From: Embleya sp040629175
GTDB taxonomy: Bacteria; Actinomycetota; Actinomycetes; Streptomycetales; Streptomycetaceae
Direction of reading: 5' to 3'
Length of the DNA: 64,000 nucleotides
NCBI RefSeq assembly: GCF_040629175.1
Contig: NZ_JBEXUX010000039.1
Location: 34,078-98,077 of the forward strand
Below are positions 55,328 to 63,711 of this stretch, one piece after another. The stretch's first letter is position 1; each line of letters starts with the position of its first letter. The notes beneath the pieces were generated by a model. That model was not told the origin of the DNA, ran no database searches, and saw only the letters and a list, made by a program, of their open reading frames with translations. Position numbers and translations under genes: made by a program.

Positions 55328-56092
55328 ATGAGAGCGCACGCCGAAGTGCCGACCGGTCGGACCGGCGAGACCGCCGCCGCGACGAACCTGTCGGAGCGGC
55401 CGCTGGACCTGCCGTTCGTGCAGGAGCGCCGCAGTCTGCGCGATCAGGTGACGCACGCGCTGCGAGCCGCCCTCATCGCCGGCGAACTGCGTCCCGACGT
55501 CATCTACTCCGCGCCCAGCCTGGCCGCCCAGTTCCGCGTTTCGGCCACCCCCGTACGCGAGGCAATGCTGGATCTGGTCAAGGAAGGGCTGGTCGAGGTT
55601 GTTCGCAACAAGGGCTTCCGGGTGACCGCGCTGTCCGCCCGGGACCTCGACGAATACACCGAGATTCGATCGATGATCGAGATCCCCGTCATCGTGCGCC
55701 TGGCCGAGACCGCCGACCCCGCCGCGCTCCAGGCGCTGCGCCCGGTGGCCGCGGCGATCGTGGCCGCCGCCGAACGGCGCGACCTGATCGGCTACCTGGA
55801 GTCCGACCGGCAGTTCCACCTCGGACTCCTCGAACTGGGCGGCAACCAGCGCCTGGTCGAGGTGGTCGGCGACCTGCGCAAGCGCTCGCGGCTGTACGGA
55901 CTCACCCGACTCGCCGAACGCGGTGCGTTGGTGGCCTCGGCGCGCGAACACGAGGAGATCCTCGACCTGTTGCTCGCCGGCGACGGGGCGGGGGTGCGTC
56001 GGGCGATGGACGAACACCTCGGCCACATCCGCTCGTTGTGGTCCGACCCGACGGGCGAGAGCGACCCGGCGCGCGAGTCCGCGCCGGAGTGA
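55328..56092 (+). CDS. GntR-family (FadR subfamily, FCD) regulator
   Basis: This 254-residue regulator has an N-terminal winged helix (SLRDQVTHALRAALIAGELRPDVIYSAPSLAAQFRVSATPVREAM, about 43-90) and a C-terminal FCD domain whose metal-ligand acids and His are in DRQFHLGLLELGGN and REHEEILDLLLAGD. GGGAGG lies about nine bases before the ATG at 55328; an ATG three codons earlier is too close to it. It follows the DapA/ALDH genes and probably controls them, itself and the ABC operon. Ligand is likely a carboxylic acid of the pathway. Confidence 0.93.
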   Translation: MRAHAEVPTGRTGETAAATNLSERPLDLPFVQERRSLRDQVTHALRAALIAGELRPDVIYSAPSLAAQFRVSATPVREAMLDLVKEGLVEVVRNKGFRVTALSARDLDEYTEIRSMIEIPVIVRLAETADPAALQALRPVAAAIVAAAERRDLIGYLESDRQFHLGLLELGGNQRLVEVVGDLRKRSRLYGLTRLAERGALVASAREHEEILDLLLAGDGAGVRRAMDEHLGHIRSLWSDPTGESDPARESAPE

Positions 56093-56175
56093 GACCGCGT
56101 CGCCGCGGCCGGGAACGCGCACCGATCCCCGGCCCCGGCGGCGGCCCCGCCCGCACGGCACGGCACCGCGCGCCG

Positions 56176-56211
56176 CTCCCGGCCCCGGTTCCACTCCCGG
56201 CCCCGGTTCCA
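56176..56211. repeat. Tandem 18-bp repeat
   Basis: CTCCCGGCCCCGGTTCCA is present in two exact copies (56176-56193, 56194-56211) with a partial third. It lies in the 238-bp gap between the GntR gene and the peptidase. No function is apparent. Confidence 0.9.
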
Positions 56212-56330
56212 CTCCCGAACCCACGACGGGGGACCCACCGCCGAGCCCGGACGACGCGGCCCCTCGGCATGCCCCGATTCCGCACCGACCCGCTTCGCCG
56301 ACAGCACCGGCGATCCCAGGAAGGCCCTTC

Positions 56331-57599
56331 ATGAGCTACCGATACGCGGTCGTCGACCACGTCTTCGACCTCCCCCTGGACCACCACGACCCGGGCGGCC
56401 CGCGCATCGACGTCTTCGCCCGGGAGGTCGCCGACCCGGCCCGGGCCCACGAGCGGTTGCCCTGGCTGCTCTACCTCCAGGGCGGTCCGGGGAGCAAGTC
56501 CCCACGGCCGACCGGGAGTACGCCCGGCTGGCTGCGGCACGCGACCAAGACCCACCGGGTGCTGCTGCTGGACCAGCGGGGCACCGGGCGCAGCACGCCG
56601 ATGACCACCCGCGCCGCCGAACGATTCGGGTCGGCCGAGGAACTGGCGGACCACCTGGCGCACTTCCGGGCCGACGCGATCGTCGCGGACGCCGAGGCGA
56701 TCCGGCGGAACCTGTGCGGCGACGAGCCGTGGGAGACGCTCGGCCAGAGCTACGGCGGCTTCATCACGCTCAGCTATCTGTCCCGGGCCCCGCAGGGGTT
56801 GCGGCGGTGCTACATCACCGGCGGCCTGCCCGGCCTGTCCACCGACGCGGACGAGGTGTACGCGCGGACCTACCCGCGGATCCGGGACAAGAACGCCGAA
56901 TACCGAGATCGTTATCCGGACGACGTCGCCCGGCTGCGCCGGATCGCCGACACGGTCGCCGGCGGCGGGGTGCGGCTGCCCGACGGGGACCTGCTGACGG
57001 TGCGTCGATTGCGCACGCTCGGTCTGGTGTTCGGCATGGGGGACGGCTTCGAGAGGGTGCACTGGCTGCTCGACGAGGCGCTCGACGCGCGGTCCGGCGA
57101 GTTGTCGCCCACCTTCCTGGCCCAGGTGATGAACCTGACCGGCTTCGTGGACAATCCGCTGTTCGCGGTCCTGCACGAATCCATCTACGCCCAGGGCGAG
57201 GGCGCCACCGACTGGGCCGCCGAACGCGTCATGGCCACCCTCCCCGAGTTCGCCGAGGACGCGGATCCGCTGCTGCTCACCGGCGAGACGATGCACCCCT
57301 GGATGTTCGAGGAGATCGCCGGACTGCGGCCGTTCGCCGACGCGGCCCGCATCCTCGCCGAGCGCACCGACTGGCCTCGGCTGTACGACCGGGAGCGGTT
57401 GGCCGCGAACCGGGTCCCGGTGACCGCGGCCGTCTACCACGACGACATGTACGTCGACGCGCCCCTGTCCCTGCGAACCGCCCGCGAAGTCGGCGCGGTC
57501 CGGACCTGGGTCACCAACGAGTGGGAACACGACGGCGTCGCCGCGTCCGGCGACGCGGTGCTGTCCCGCCTGATGGACATGGCCGTCGGCCGAGCCTGA
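56331..57599 (+). CDS. Proline iminopeptidase-like alpha/beta hydrolase (S33)
   Basis: This 422-residue cytoplasmic hydrolase has LLYLQGGPGSKSPRP (oxyanion HGGPG-type loop), LLLDQRGTGRSTP (DQRGxGxS) and the nucleophile elbow LGQSYGGFITLSYL, all diagnostic of prolyl aminopeptidases. The acid and base lie in VYHDDMYVDAP and NEWEHDGVAASGD. It cleaves N-terminal proline from peptides. AGGAAGG precedes the ATG. It follows the GntR gene and adds to the proline-peptide theme; its transcription with upstream genes is uncertain because of the 238-bp repeat-containing gap. Confidence 0.93.
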   Translation: MSYRYAVVDHVFDLPLDHHDPGGPRIDVFAREVADPARAHERLPWLLYLQGGPGSKSPRPTGSTPGWLRHATKTHRVLLLDQRGTGRSTPMTTRAAERFGSAEELADHLAHFRADAIVADAEAIRRNLCGDEPWETLGQSYGGFITLSYLSRAPQGLRRCYITGGLPGLSTDADEVYARTYPRIRDKNAEYRDRYPDDVARLRRIADTVAGGGVRLPDGDLLTVRRLRTLGLVFGMGDGFERVHWLLDEALDARSGELSPTFLAQVMNLTGFVDNPLFAVLHESIYAQGEGATDWAAERVMATLPEFAEDADPLLLTGETMHPWMFEEIAGLRPFADAARILAERTDWPRLYDRERLAANRVPVTAAVYHDDMYVDAPLSLRTAREVGAVRTWVTNEWEHDGVAASGDAVLSRLMDMAVGRA

Positions 57600-57682
57600 C
57601 CGGGGCGGCGCCCCGCGGTGACCCGCCCCGCCGACCGCGCACGGTGTCGACGGGGCGGGCCGACCGGTCGTCCTTCCCGATA

Positions 57683-58498
57683 TCAGCGTGGTTCGTCGCC
57701 CTCGATGACGATGCGGTGCATGACGCGTGGGCCCTGATAGTCGTAGGCGGCGTAGTGCTGGGTGCTGCGGTTGTCCCACAGGGCGATGTCCCCGGGGCGC
57801 CAGGTCAGCCGCACCTGGAATTCCGGGCGGGCGGTCCGGTCGAACAGGAACGGCAGCAACAGCTCGTTCTCCCGTTCGTCGAGCTCGACGATGCGGGTGG
57901 TGAAGATCCGGTTGACGTAGAGGCAGCGCCGACCGGTGACCGGGTGGGTGCGCACGACCGGGTGCACCACCGGCGGCAGCGCCGCGCGGTCGCCGCCGCG
58001 GTGCGATCGCGACTTGGCGAAGTCGTGCTCCGCGGTGAGCCCGTCGAGCAGCGCGCGGACGGGTGCGGACAGGCCGCTGTACGCGCTTTCCATGTCGGCC
58101 CACACGGTGTCGCCCCCCAGGGCCGGCAGGGACACCGCGCGCAACATCGTGCCCAGCGGCGGACGGGCCATGAAGGTCGCGTCGCTGTGCCAGATGTCCG
58201 CGTTGGAGACCTTGGGCCCGTCTCCGCCGGTGGCCAGCACCATCACCTCCGGCAGGTCGGGAGCGGCGGGCTCGCCGAACGGGAAGTGTTGCAACGTCCC
58301 GAAGCGGGCCGCCACCTCGCGCTGGCGCTGCGCGGTGATGCGCTGGTCGCGGAAGAAGAGCACCTGGCGTTCGTGCAACGCGTCGGTGAGCGCGGCGAAC
58401 ACCGACGCGTCGAGGTCGTCCCGGTTCAGGTCGAGGTCGAGGACCTCGGCGCCGATGGTGGGGGTGAGCGGACGGATGTCGAACACGGCGGACCTCAC
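57683..58498 (-). CDS. TauD/TfdA-family Fe(II)/2-oxoglutarate dioxygenase
   Basis: This 271-residue enzyme has the iron facial triad in NADIWHSDATF (His 104, Asp 106) and the distal His in LWDNRSTQHYAAYDY; the 2-oxoglutarate-binding Arg is in VMHRIVIEG. GAEVLDLDL and LFFRDQ are TauD N-terminal features. It hydroxylates a small substrate such as taurine, alkyl sulfate or a phenoxyacid; the substrate is unknown. Its start is GTG, 56 bp from the divergent TetR gene, its likely regulator. Confidence 0.93.
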   Translation of the reverse strand: MRSAVFDIRPLTPTIGAEVLDLDLNRDDLDASVFAALTDALHERQVLFFRDQRITAQRQREVAARFGTLQHFPFGEPAAPDLPEVMVLATGGDGPKVSNADIWHSDATFMARPPLGTMLRAVSLPALGGDTVWADMESAYSGLSAPVRALLDGLTAEHDFAKSRSHRGGDRAALPPVVHPVVRTHPVTGRRCLYVNRIFTTRIVELDERENELLLPFLFDRTARPEFQVRLTWRPGDIALWDNRSTQHYAAYDYQGPRVMHRIVIEGDEPR

Positions 58499-58554
58499 GA
58501 GAATTGAGACAACGTGACTTAATCGAGTGAGATGGAATGTCTTACACTGCTCGC

Positions 58555-59211
58555 ATGGATGTCAAGACCCGAACCCGAGCGCGCATCCTGGACGCGGCCG
58601 AACGCCTGTTCGCCGAGCGCGACACCGCACAGGTGTCGCTCCGCGAGATCGGCGCCGCGGCCGGCCAGCGCAACAACTCGGCCGTGCAGTACCACTTCGG
58701 CACCCGCGACGTGCTGGTCAGAGCCCTGTACGAGGACCGCCTGGCGCCGCTCAACGCACGCCGCCTGGAGCTGCTCGCGACCCTGGACGCCGAGGGCGTC
58801 GGCGACCTCGGCGCACTGGTGGACGCCTATCTGCGCCCCCTGGCCGAGGCCATGCGCGACGGCGACCGCGCCGGCCACTACGCGCGCTTCGTGCACCGCT
58901 ACACCCTCGAAGGCGCACCGTTCTCCCCGCCGCTGGGCGAGGACGTCGTCGGCGGCATCCGCGAGGTCACCGCGCGCATCGACGCCGCCCTCGCGGCCGG
59001 CGAGCCGGCGCTGCCCGCCGGCACCCGGGCCGGACGGCTGCGCCTGATGCAACTGTTGATCACCGCCACCCTCGCCGACGTGGAGGGGCGACTCGACGAG
59101 GCAAGCGAACTCCCGTTGCCGTTCGACGAGTTGACCGCGGATCTGCGGCAGGCCGCAGTGGGCCTGCTGTGCGCACCGGCGGCCTCGCCCGCGCCGCGGG
59201 TCGGCGGCTGA
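58555..59211 (+). CDS. TetR-family regulator of the dioxygenase
   Basis: This 218-residue regulator has a helix-turn-helix at residues 8-50 (RILDAAERLFAERDTAQVSLREIGAAAGQRNNSAVQYHFG). The helix RNNSAVQYHFG and the long ligand domain are typical of a common actinobacterial TetR group. TACACT about 7 bp before the ATG could be a -10 element of a leaderless transcript, since no Shine-Dalgarno is present. It is divergent from the TauD-type gene. Inducer unknown. Confidence 0.92.
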   Translation: MDVKTRTRARILDAAERLFAERDTAQVSLREIGAAAGQRNNSAVQYHFGTRDVLVRALYEDRLAPLNARRLELLATLDAEGVGDLGALVDAYLRPLAEAMRDGDRAGHYARFVHRYTLEGAPFSPPLGEDVVGGIREVTARIDAALAAGEPALPAGTRAGRLRLMQLLITATLADVEGRLDEASELPLPFDELTADLRQAAVGLLCAPAASPAPRVGG

Positions 59212-59264
59212 GACGCGAGCAGGCGGCTGCTGTTCGTGCCCCGTGCCGTCCCGGCTCCCGACCG

Positions 59265-59298
59265 GCTCCGACCGCCCTCGATCGAGGCCGGTCGGAGC
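59265..59298 (+). terminator. Hairpin after TetR gene
   Basis: Arms 59265-59279 and 59284-59298 match at 14 of 15 positions around a GATC loop; GCTCCGACCG pairs with CGGTCGGAGC. It lies 54 bp after the TetR stop and ahead of the SPFH gene promoter. Confidence 0.8.
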
Positions 59299-59369
59299 TA
59301 CAGTTGCAATGTGGGGGCGCTCGGGGACGCCCACCTGCTCGGGGCAGTCACTCGGCACCGGAGTGGGTC

Positions 59370-60170
59370 ATGACCCTGCTGCTCGTCGTTCTGCTCGTCG
59401 TCGGCGGCGTCGCCGCCGTGGTCGCACTGCTCGCCGGGGTCGGACTGCGGGTGGTCCGTCAGTACGAGCGCGGTGTGGTGTTCCGCCTGGGCCGGGTGCA
59501 GGAACCGATCCGAGAGGCCGGTCTGACCCGGATCGTGCCGATCGTGGACCGCCTGCGCAAGGTCAACACGCAGATCGTGACGATGCCGGTCCCCGCCCAG
59601 GACGGCATCACCCGGGACAACGTCACCGTCCGCGTCGACGCCGTCGTGTATTTCCGGGTGAACGACCCGGTCAAGGCGACGATCGAGGTGCAGGACTACG
59701 AGTTCGCGGTGTCCCAGGTCGCCCAGACGTCGTTGCGGTCGATCATCGGCAAGAGCGACCTGGACGACCTGCTGTCGAACCGGGAGGCGCTCAACCAGGG
59801 CCTGGCGCTGATGATCGACTCGCCCGCGGTGGGCTGGGGCGTGGAGATCGACCGAGTGGAGATCAAGGACGTGGCGCTGCCGGAGTCGATGAAACGGTCG
59901 ATGTCCAGGCAGGCCGAGGCCGAGCGCGAACGGCGATCGCGGATCATCACCGCCGACGGCGAGTTCCAGGCGTCGCGCAAGCTCGCCTCCGCGGCGGATG
60001 TGATGGCGCGCAGCCCCGCGGCGCTGCAACTGCGGCTGTTGCAGACCATCGTCGAGGTCGCGGCCGAGAAGAACTCGACGGTCGTGCTGCCCTTCCCGGT
60101 GGAACTGCTGCGCTTCCTGGAGCACGCGAGCGGCCCGTCGGCGTCCGGCGAGTCGCCGACGGATCGATGA
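59370..60170 (+). CDS. SPFH/Band 7 (stomatin-like) membrane protein
   Basis: This 266-residue protein has one N-terminal membrane helix (LLLVVLLVVGGVAAVVALLAGVGL) and a cytoplasmic Band 7 domain: RQYERGVVFRLGRVQEPIREAGLTRIVPIVDRLRKVN, DGITRDNVTVRVDAVVYFRV and AVGWGVEIDRVEIKDVALPESM are stomatin signatures. A charged helix (RQAEAERERRSRII) precedes the tail. Stomatin homologues organise membrane microdomains and often work with an NfeD-type partner, which is not adjacent. It is probably monocistronic. Confidence 0.95.
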   Translation: MTLLLVVLLVVGGVAAVVALLAGVGLRVVRQYERGVVFRLGRVQEPIREAGLTRIVPIVDRLRKVNTQIVTMPVPAQDGITRDNVTVRVDAVVYFRVNDPVKATIEVQDYEFAVSQVAQTSLRSIIGKSDLDDLLSNREALNQGLALMIDSPAVGWGVEIDRVEIKDVALPESMKRSMSRQAEAERERRSRIITADGEFQASRKLASAADVMARSPAALQLRLLQTIVEVAAEKNSTVVLPFPVELLRFLEHASGPSASGESPTDR

Positions 60171-60321
60171 GGGCGCGCGTCGGACGCCCCGCCGGACCGC
60201 CGACCGCCCGGCACCGGCCGATACTCGGCGCGGTCCATTCGGCGTAGTCCGGCGTGCGCGAGGGGTGACGGCACTGGTCGACTGAGCCGACACGGCAAAC
60301 CACCCCGCATCGGAGGCCGAT

Positions 60322-60618
60322 ATGGCGATCCTCGTGATTCTCGAAATGCCCGGCATGACCCAGGCCATGTACGAGTCGAGCGCAGACCAGGTGACCGGCG
60401 GTCGCGGTGCCGTGAAATCCCCCTCCGACTGGCCGGTGCCGGGGCTGCTCTCGCACACCGCCGCCGCCACGCCCGAGGGCTGGTTCGTCGCCGACGTGTG
60501 GGAATCCGAGGAAGCCTTCGAGCGGTTCGGCGAGATCATCATCCCGATCCTGCGCGGCCTCGGCCTTGCGGACGTGCAGCCGAAGGTCTACCCGGTGTTC
60601 ACGATGGTGACCCGGTAG
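60322..60618 (+). CDS. Small dimeric alpha/beta-barrel-like protein
   Basis: This 98-residue protein starts AILVILEMPGMTQAMYESSAD and contains GLLSHTAAATPEGWFVADVWESEEAFERFGE, a layout seen in ferredoxin-like dimeric barrels (antibiotic-biosynthesis-monooxygenase or heme-degrading-like small proteins). GGAGG precedes the ATG. No catalytic residues can be named. It stands alone; function unknown. Confidence 0.75.
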   Translation: MAILVILEMPGMTQAMYESSADQVTGGRGAVKSPSDWPVPGLLSHTAAATPEGWFVADVWESEEAFERFGEIIIPILRGLGLADVQPKVYPVFTMVTR

Positions 60619-60736
60619 CCACCCGCGTCCACCCCGCGAACCATCCGCCGTCTGCGCACCCCGGGTCTCCCGGCGCAGGCGGCGGACGCGCGTTCGGGTC
60701 CGGGTTCGTGTCGGTGCCGGCCGTGAGGATGGCGTC

Positions 60737-61588
60737 ATGACCGATACCGCGTTCGACTGGCGTTGTTTTCTGGAGCGTTGGAGCGAGGAGTGGGCGGACA
60801 CCTGCCGTCCGGAGGACGTTCTCGGCGCGGGTGAGGAAGCGGCGCGTCGCACGCGTCGACTCGGGTTCGAACCCGCGTCACCGGCGCGGATCCAGGCCAT
60901 GGAGGAGCGGCTGGGGATGCGAATGCCGCCGTCGTACCGGGAGTTCCTCGCGGTCACCGACGGCCAGCGGAACGCGGGGGCTTCGTGTCCTTACTCGGTG
61001 GCACCGAGGGGGCCCGATGGTTCGTGGACGACGTCGGGTTCGCCGAGGACCCGATGGGAGGCGGAACGGGCGGCGTGGACCGGTACTTCGTCCTCGTACG
61101 ACGACAAGGCCCCGGTCGCGATCGGGCGAGCCGGACCCGACTGGGCCTTCGCGTTCGACGCCCGACCCCAGCCGTTCCACGAGGGTCGATTCGTCAGCCC
61201 GGTCGGTGCCGCCTCGCAGGCGGGCCGGGCCGTCGTGGTGTGGTGTGCTCCCGACCGCCCGGGCTCGCCGGGAGGGCTGTTCCACCTGTCGGTCGCCGAG
61301 GGCGGAGCCGAGTGCCATGCGTTCACGGTCCAGGGCGCGACCGTACGACGCAGCGGCGACATACCGCCGGCGCTGGATCCGGACCGGCTGTTCCCGCCCC
61401 GCGCCGGCGAACTCTTCTCAGCGTCGGGTCACCGTCGAGCACTCGCGGCGGTCACCGCCGAGTTCGGCGTCGCACTGCCGCGCTTCGCCCTCACCCGCGG
61501 ACGCCTGCACACCCTCACCACCGCCTCGTGGACGCGACCACCGGGATCGGGTGAGGGCTACCTGACGACCGCGGTGACGCTCCGGTGA
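60737..61588 (+). CDS. SMI1/KNR4-family protein with internal frame irregularity
   Basis: The 283-codon frame begins with FLERWSEEWADTC and contains the SUKH/SMI1 core GFEPASPARIQAMEERLGMRMPPSYREFLAVTDG (about 43-76), typical of immunity-type or regulatory SMI1/KNR4 proteins. After NAG (near 60980) the official frame turns Ser/Arg-rich, while the +1 frame reads GFVSLLGGTEGARWFVDDVGFAEDP, the expected continuation. The original frame becomes natural again at YDDKAPVAIGRAGPDWAFAFDA (about 61100). A one-base change in the GGGGG run near 60977 and a compensating one near 61100 would explain this. Coding, but the middle may be mis-translated. Confidence 0.75.
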   Translation: MTDTAFDWRCFLERWSEEWADTCRPEDVLGAGEEAARRTRRLGFEPASPARIQAMEERLGMRMPPSYREFLAVTDGQRNAGASCPYSVAPRGPDGSWTTSGSPRTRWEAERAAWTGTSSSYDDKAPVAIGRAGPDWAFAFDARPQPFHEGRFVSPVGAASQAGRAVVVWCAPDRPGSPGGLFHLSVAEGGAECHAFTVQGATVRRSGDIPPALDPDRLFPPRAGELFSASGHRRALAAVTAEFGVALPRFALTRGRLHTLTTASWTRPPGSGEGYLTTAVTLR

Positions 61589-61746
61589 GATCCCGAGCCG
61601 GTGCGACGCCGTCGACCGAACTCGTCGCATCGGCACGGCCGCACGTGCACGGCACCATGCTCACCCGAACGGCGGAGTAGCCCGACGTGGATTCGTCGTA
61701 ACTTCGACTGAGCGGTTGCCAGACGGGTGAGCTTTGGGGGTTTGTC

Positions 61747-63396
61747 ATGTCGACACACGACATCGAGGTGGGTTCCGGCGACCCGCGGTACGACGCGCTG
61801 CGCCGCGGGTTCAACCAGCGCTGGATCGCCAGTCCGGACTACGTGGTGGTGGCCACGACGGCGGACGACGTGGTGGCGGCGCTCACCGGGTACCTCGCCG
61901 ATCCGCCCGGTGCGCCCGGCCGGATCACCGTGCGTTCCGGTGGTCACTGCTACGAAAACTTCGTCTCCTCCCCGGACGTCGGCGTCATCATCGACGTCGG
62001 CCAAATGAACCGCGTCTATTTCGACCCCGACGAGGACGCCTACTGCATCGAGGCGGGGGCAACGAACTGGCACAGCACCACCCAGCTCTACCGGGCGACG
62101 GGGCTGGCGCTGCCCGGGGGCTCCTGCTATTCGGTCGGCCTCGGTGGCCACGTGTCCGGCGGCGGATACGGGCTGCTCTCCCGGATGTTCGGCCTGACGG
62201 TGGACTATCTGTACGCGGTGGAGGTGGTCACCGTCGCGGACGGCAGGACACCCGAGAAGACGGTGGCGCGCAAGGATTCGCCGGACGAGGCGCTGCGCGA
62301 CCTGTGGTGGGCGCACACCGGTGGCGGCGGGGGCAACTTCGGGGTGATCACCAGGTATTGGTTCCGCGGCCTGCCGCAACCACCCGCGCGTGTGCTGCTG
62401 CGGTCCCTCGCGTGGAAGTGGTCGGACCTCGTCGAGCACCCCGAACTCTTCAAGTCGCTGGTCCGGCGTTACGGGCAGTTCTTCGAGTACGAGGCCGCCG
62501 GCAGACTTCCGGATTCCTTCGGTGAATACACCTACCGCGACATGTTCACGCTGCTGAAGCTCACGCACATGAGCAGCGGCAAGGTCGGTTTGACGATTCA
62601 GCTCGACGGCACGCGGGACGACTCCGCGGAGCGGCTCCAGGCGTTCCTGGACTGGATCACCGAGGGGTTCGAGACACCCGACGGCTACCTTGTGGAGGAA
62701 ACCCCACTCGACCTCCAGATCGGCGAACACCCGGCCCAGAGCGCCCTGTTCATCCCGACGCGGCTTCCCTGGCTGACCGCCACCCAGAGCCTGAACGACT
62801 CCGGCCCCAATCGTTGCGGCAAGTACAAGTCGGCGTACATGACGAGGGGGTTCACCGAGGATCAGATCGACGCGATCCTGTTCCACCTCACGGACCCCGA
62901 CTACGACAACCCCGACGCCCTGGTGCAGGTCGACTCCTACGGCGGGGCGATCAACGACGTGGCCGCTGCGGCGACGGCGGTGCCACAACGCTCCTCGATC
63001 CTCAAGCTCCAGTACCAGGTGTATTGGACCTGGGGCACCGATGCCAACAAGGATGGCGTATTCGACTACCAGGACGCGGAGTTGGATCCGGAGATCGCCG
63101 GGCCGCATCTGCGCTGGATCCGGGACTTCTATCAGGCGGTCTACCGGGACACCGGGGGAGTGCCGGTGGTACCCGACCCGGCGCTGCCCGCGACCCTGAC
63201 GGCGAACACGGACGGCTGCTACATCAACTACCCGGACGTCGACATCTCGGACCCGGACTTCAACACGTCGGGCGAGCCCTGGCACCAGCTCTACTACAAG
63301 GACGGATACCGGCGACTCCAGCAGGTGAAGCAGTGTTGGGACCCGCACGACGTCTTCCGGCACGAACAGTCCGTTCAGCCGCCGCAGATCCCGTAG
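61747..63396 (+). CDS. FAD-dependent oxidase, BBE-like, bicovalent flavin
   Basis: This 549-residue protein has the FAD_binding_4 (PCMH) domain with RSGGHCYENF (His 67) and GGSCYSVGLGGHVSGGGYG (Cys 127); the 60-residue spacing between these is that of oligosaccharide-oxidase-type enzymes with 8-alpha-histidyl, 6-S-cysteinyl FAD. The C-terminal BBE domain ends CYINYPDVDISDPDFNTSG and VKQCWDPHDVFRHEQSV. No signal peptide is present. It oxidises a sugar, alkaloid or aromatic alcohol with oxygen; substrate unknown. It is monocistronic. Confidence 0.93.
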   Translation: MSTHDIEVGSGDPRYDALRRGFNQRWIASPDYVVVATTADDVVAALTGYLADPPGAPGRITVRSGGHCYENFVSSPDVGVIIDVGQMNRVYFDPDEDAYCIEAGATNWHSTTQLYRATGLALPGGSCYSVGLGGHVSGGGYGLLSRMFGLTVDYLYAVEVVTVADGRTPEKTVARKDSPDEALRDLWWAHTGGGGGNFGVITRYWFRGLPQPPARVLLRSLAWKWSDLVEHPELFKSLVRRYGQFFEYEAAGRLPDSFGEYTYRDMFTLLKLTHMSSGKVGLTIQLDGTRDDSAERLQAFLDWITEGFETPDGYLVEETPLDLQIGEHPAQSALFIPTRLPWLTATQSLNDSGPNRCGKYKSAYMTRGFTEDQIDAILFHLTDPDYDNPDALVQVDSYGGAINDVAAAATAVPQRSSILKLQYQVYWTWGTDANKDGVFDYQDAELDPEIAGPHLRWIRDFYQAVYRDTGGVPVVPDPALPATLTANTDGCYINYPDVDISDPDFNTSGEPWHQLYYKDGYRRLQQVKQCWDPHDVFRHEQSVQPPQIP

Positions 63397-63450
63397 AAGC
63401 CCTTGTGGGACCGCCGCACCGTCCGCCGCCGCCGGGCTCGATCGTCGCGA

Positions 63451-63621
63451 TTACGAGCGTTTGGCCGGGGGCGGCACCGCGGGGGAGAAGTTGGCGAAGG
63501 GTTCGGCGGCCGAGATCAGGGCGGCCAGGGCCGGGGACGTCGCGGCGTCGGGATGCGCGGCCAACGCGTCGCGGGCGCACGTGATCGCCGCGCGCAGGTC
63601 CTCGTGACGCGAGGTGGGCAT
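63451..63621 (-). CDS. Small 56-residue protein
   Basis: ATG 63621 is preceded by GAAGGGA at good spacing, which decides this start over longer upstream frames. The protein is helical: SRHEDLRAAITCARDALAAH and SPALAALISAAEPFANF form two amphipathic helices with a Pro/Lys tail. No family recognised. A perfect 13-bp inverted repeat lies 44 bp upstream (63665-63701). Confidence 0.6.
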   Translation of the reverse strand: MPTSRHEDLRAAITCARDALAAHPDAATSPALAALISAAEPFANFSPAVPPPAKRS

Positions 63622-63664
63622 CGGAGTTCCCTTCGGGACCGAAACGATGATCGCCCGGAGTCGT

Positions 63665-63701
63665 TTCCGGCCTCGGACAGCGATGTTATCCGAGGCCGGA
63701 A
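63665..63701. promoter_or_regulatory. Perfect 13-bp inverted repeat upstream of small gene
   Basis: TTCCGGCCTCGGA (63665-63677) and TCCGAGGCCGGAA (63689-63701) are exactly complementary around an 11-bp loop. In the leader or promoter of the 56-residue protein, it could be an operator, a leader hairpin, or the terminator of a plus-strand transcript. Confidence 0.6.
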
Positions 63702-63711
63702 GTCGAATCAC

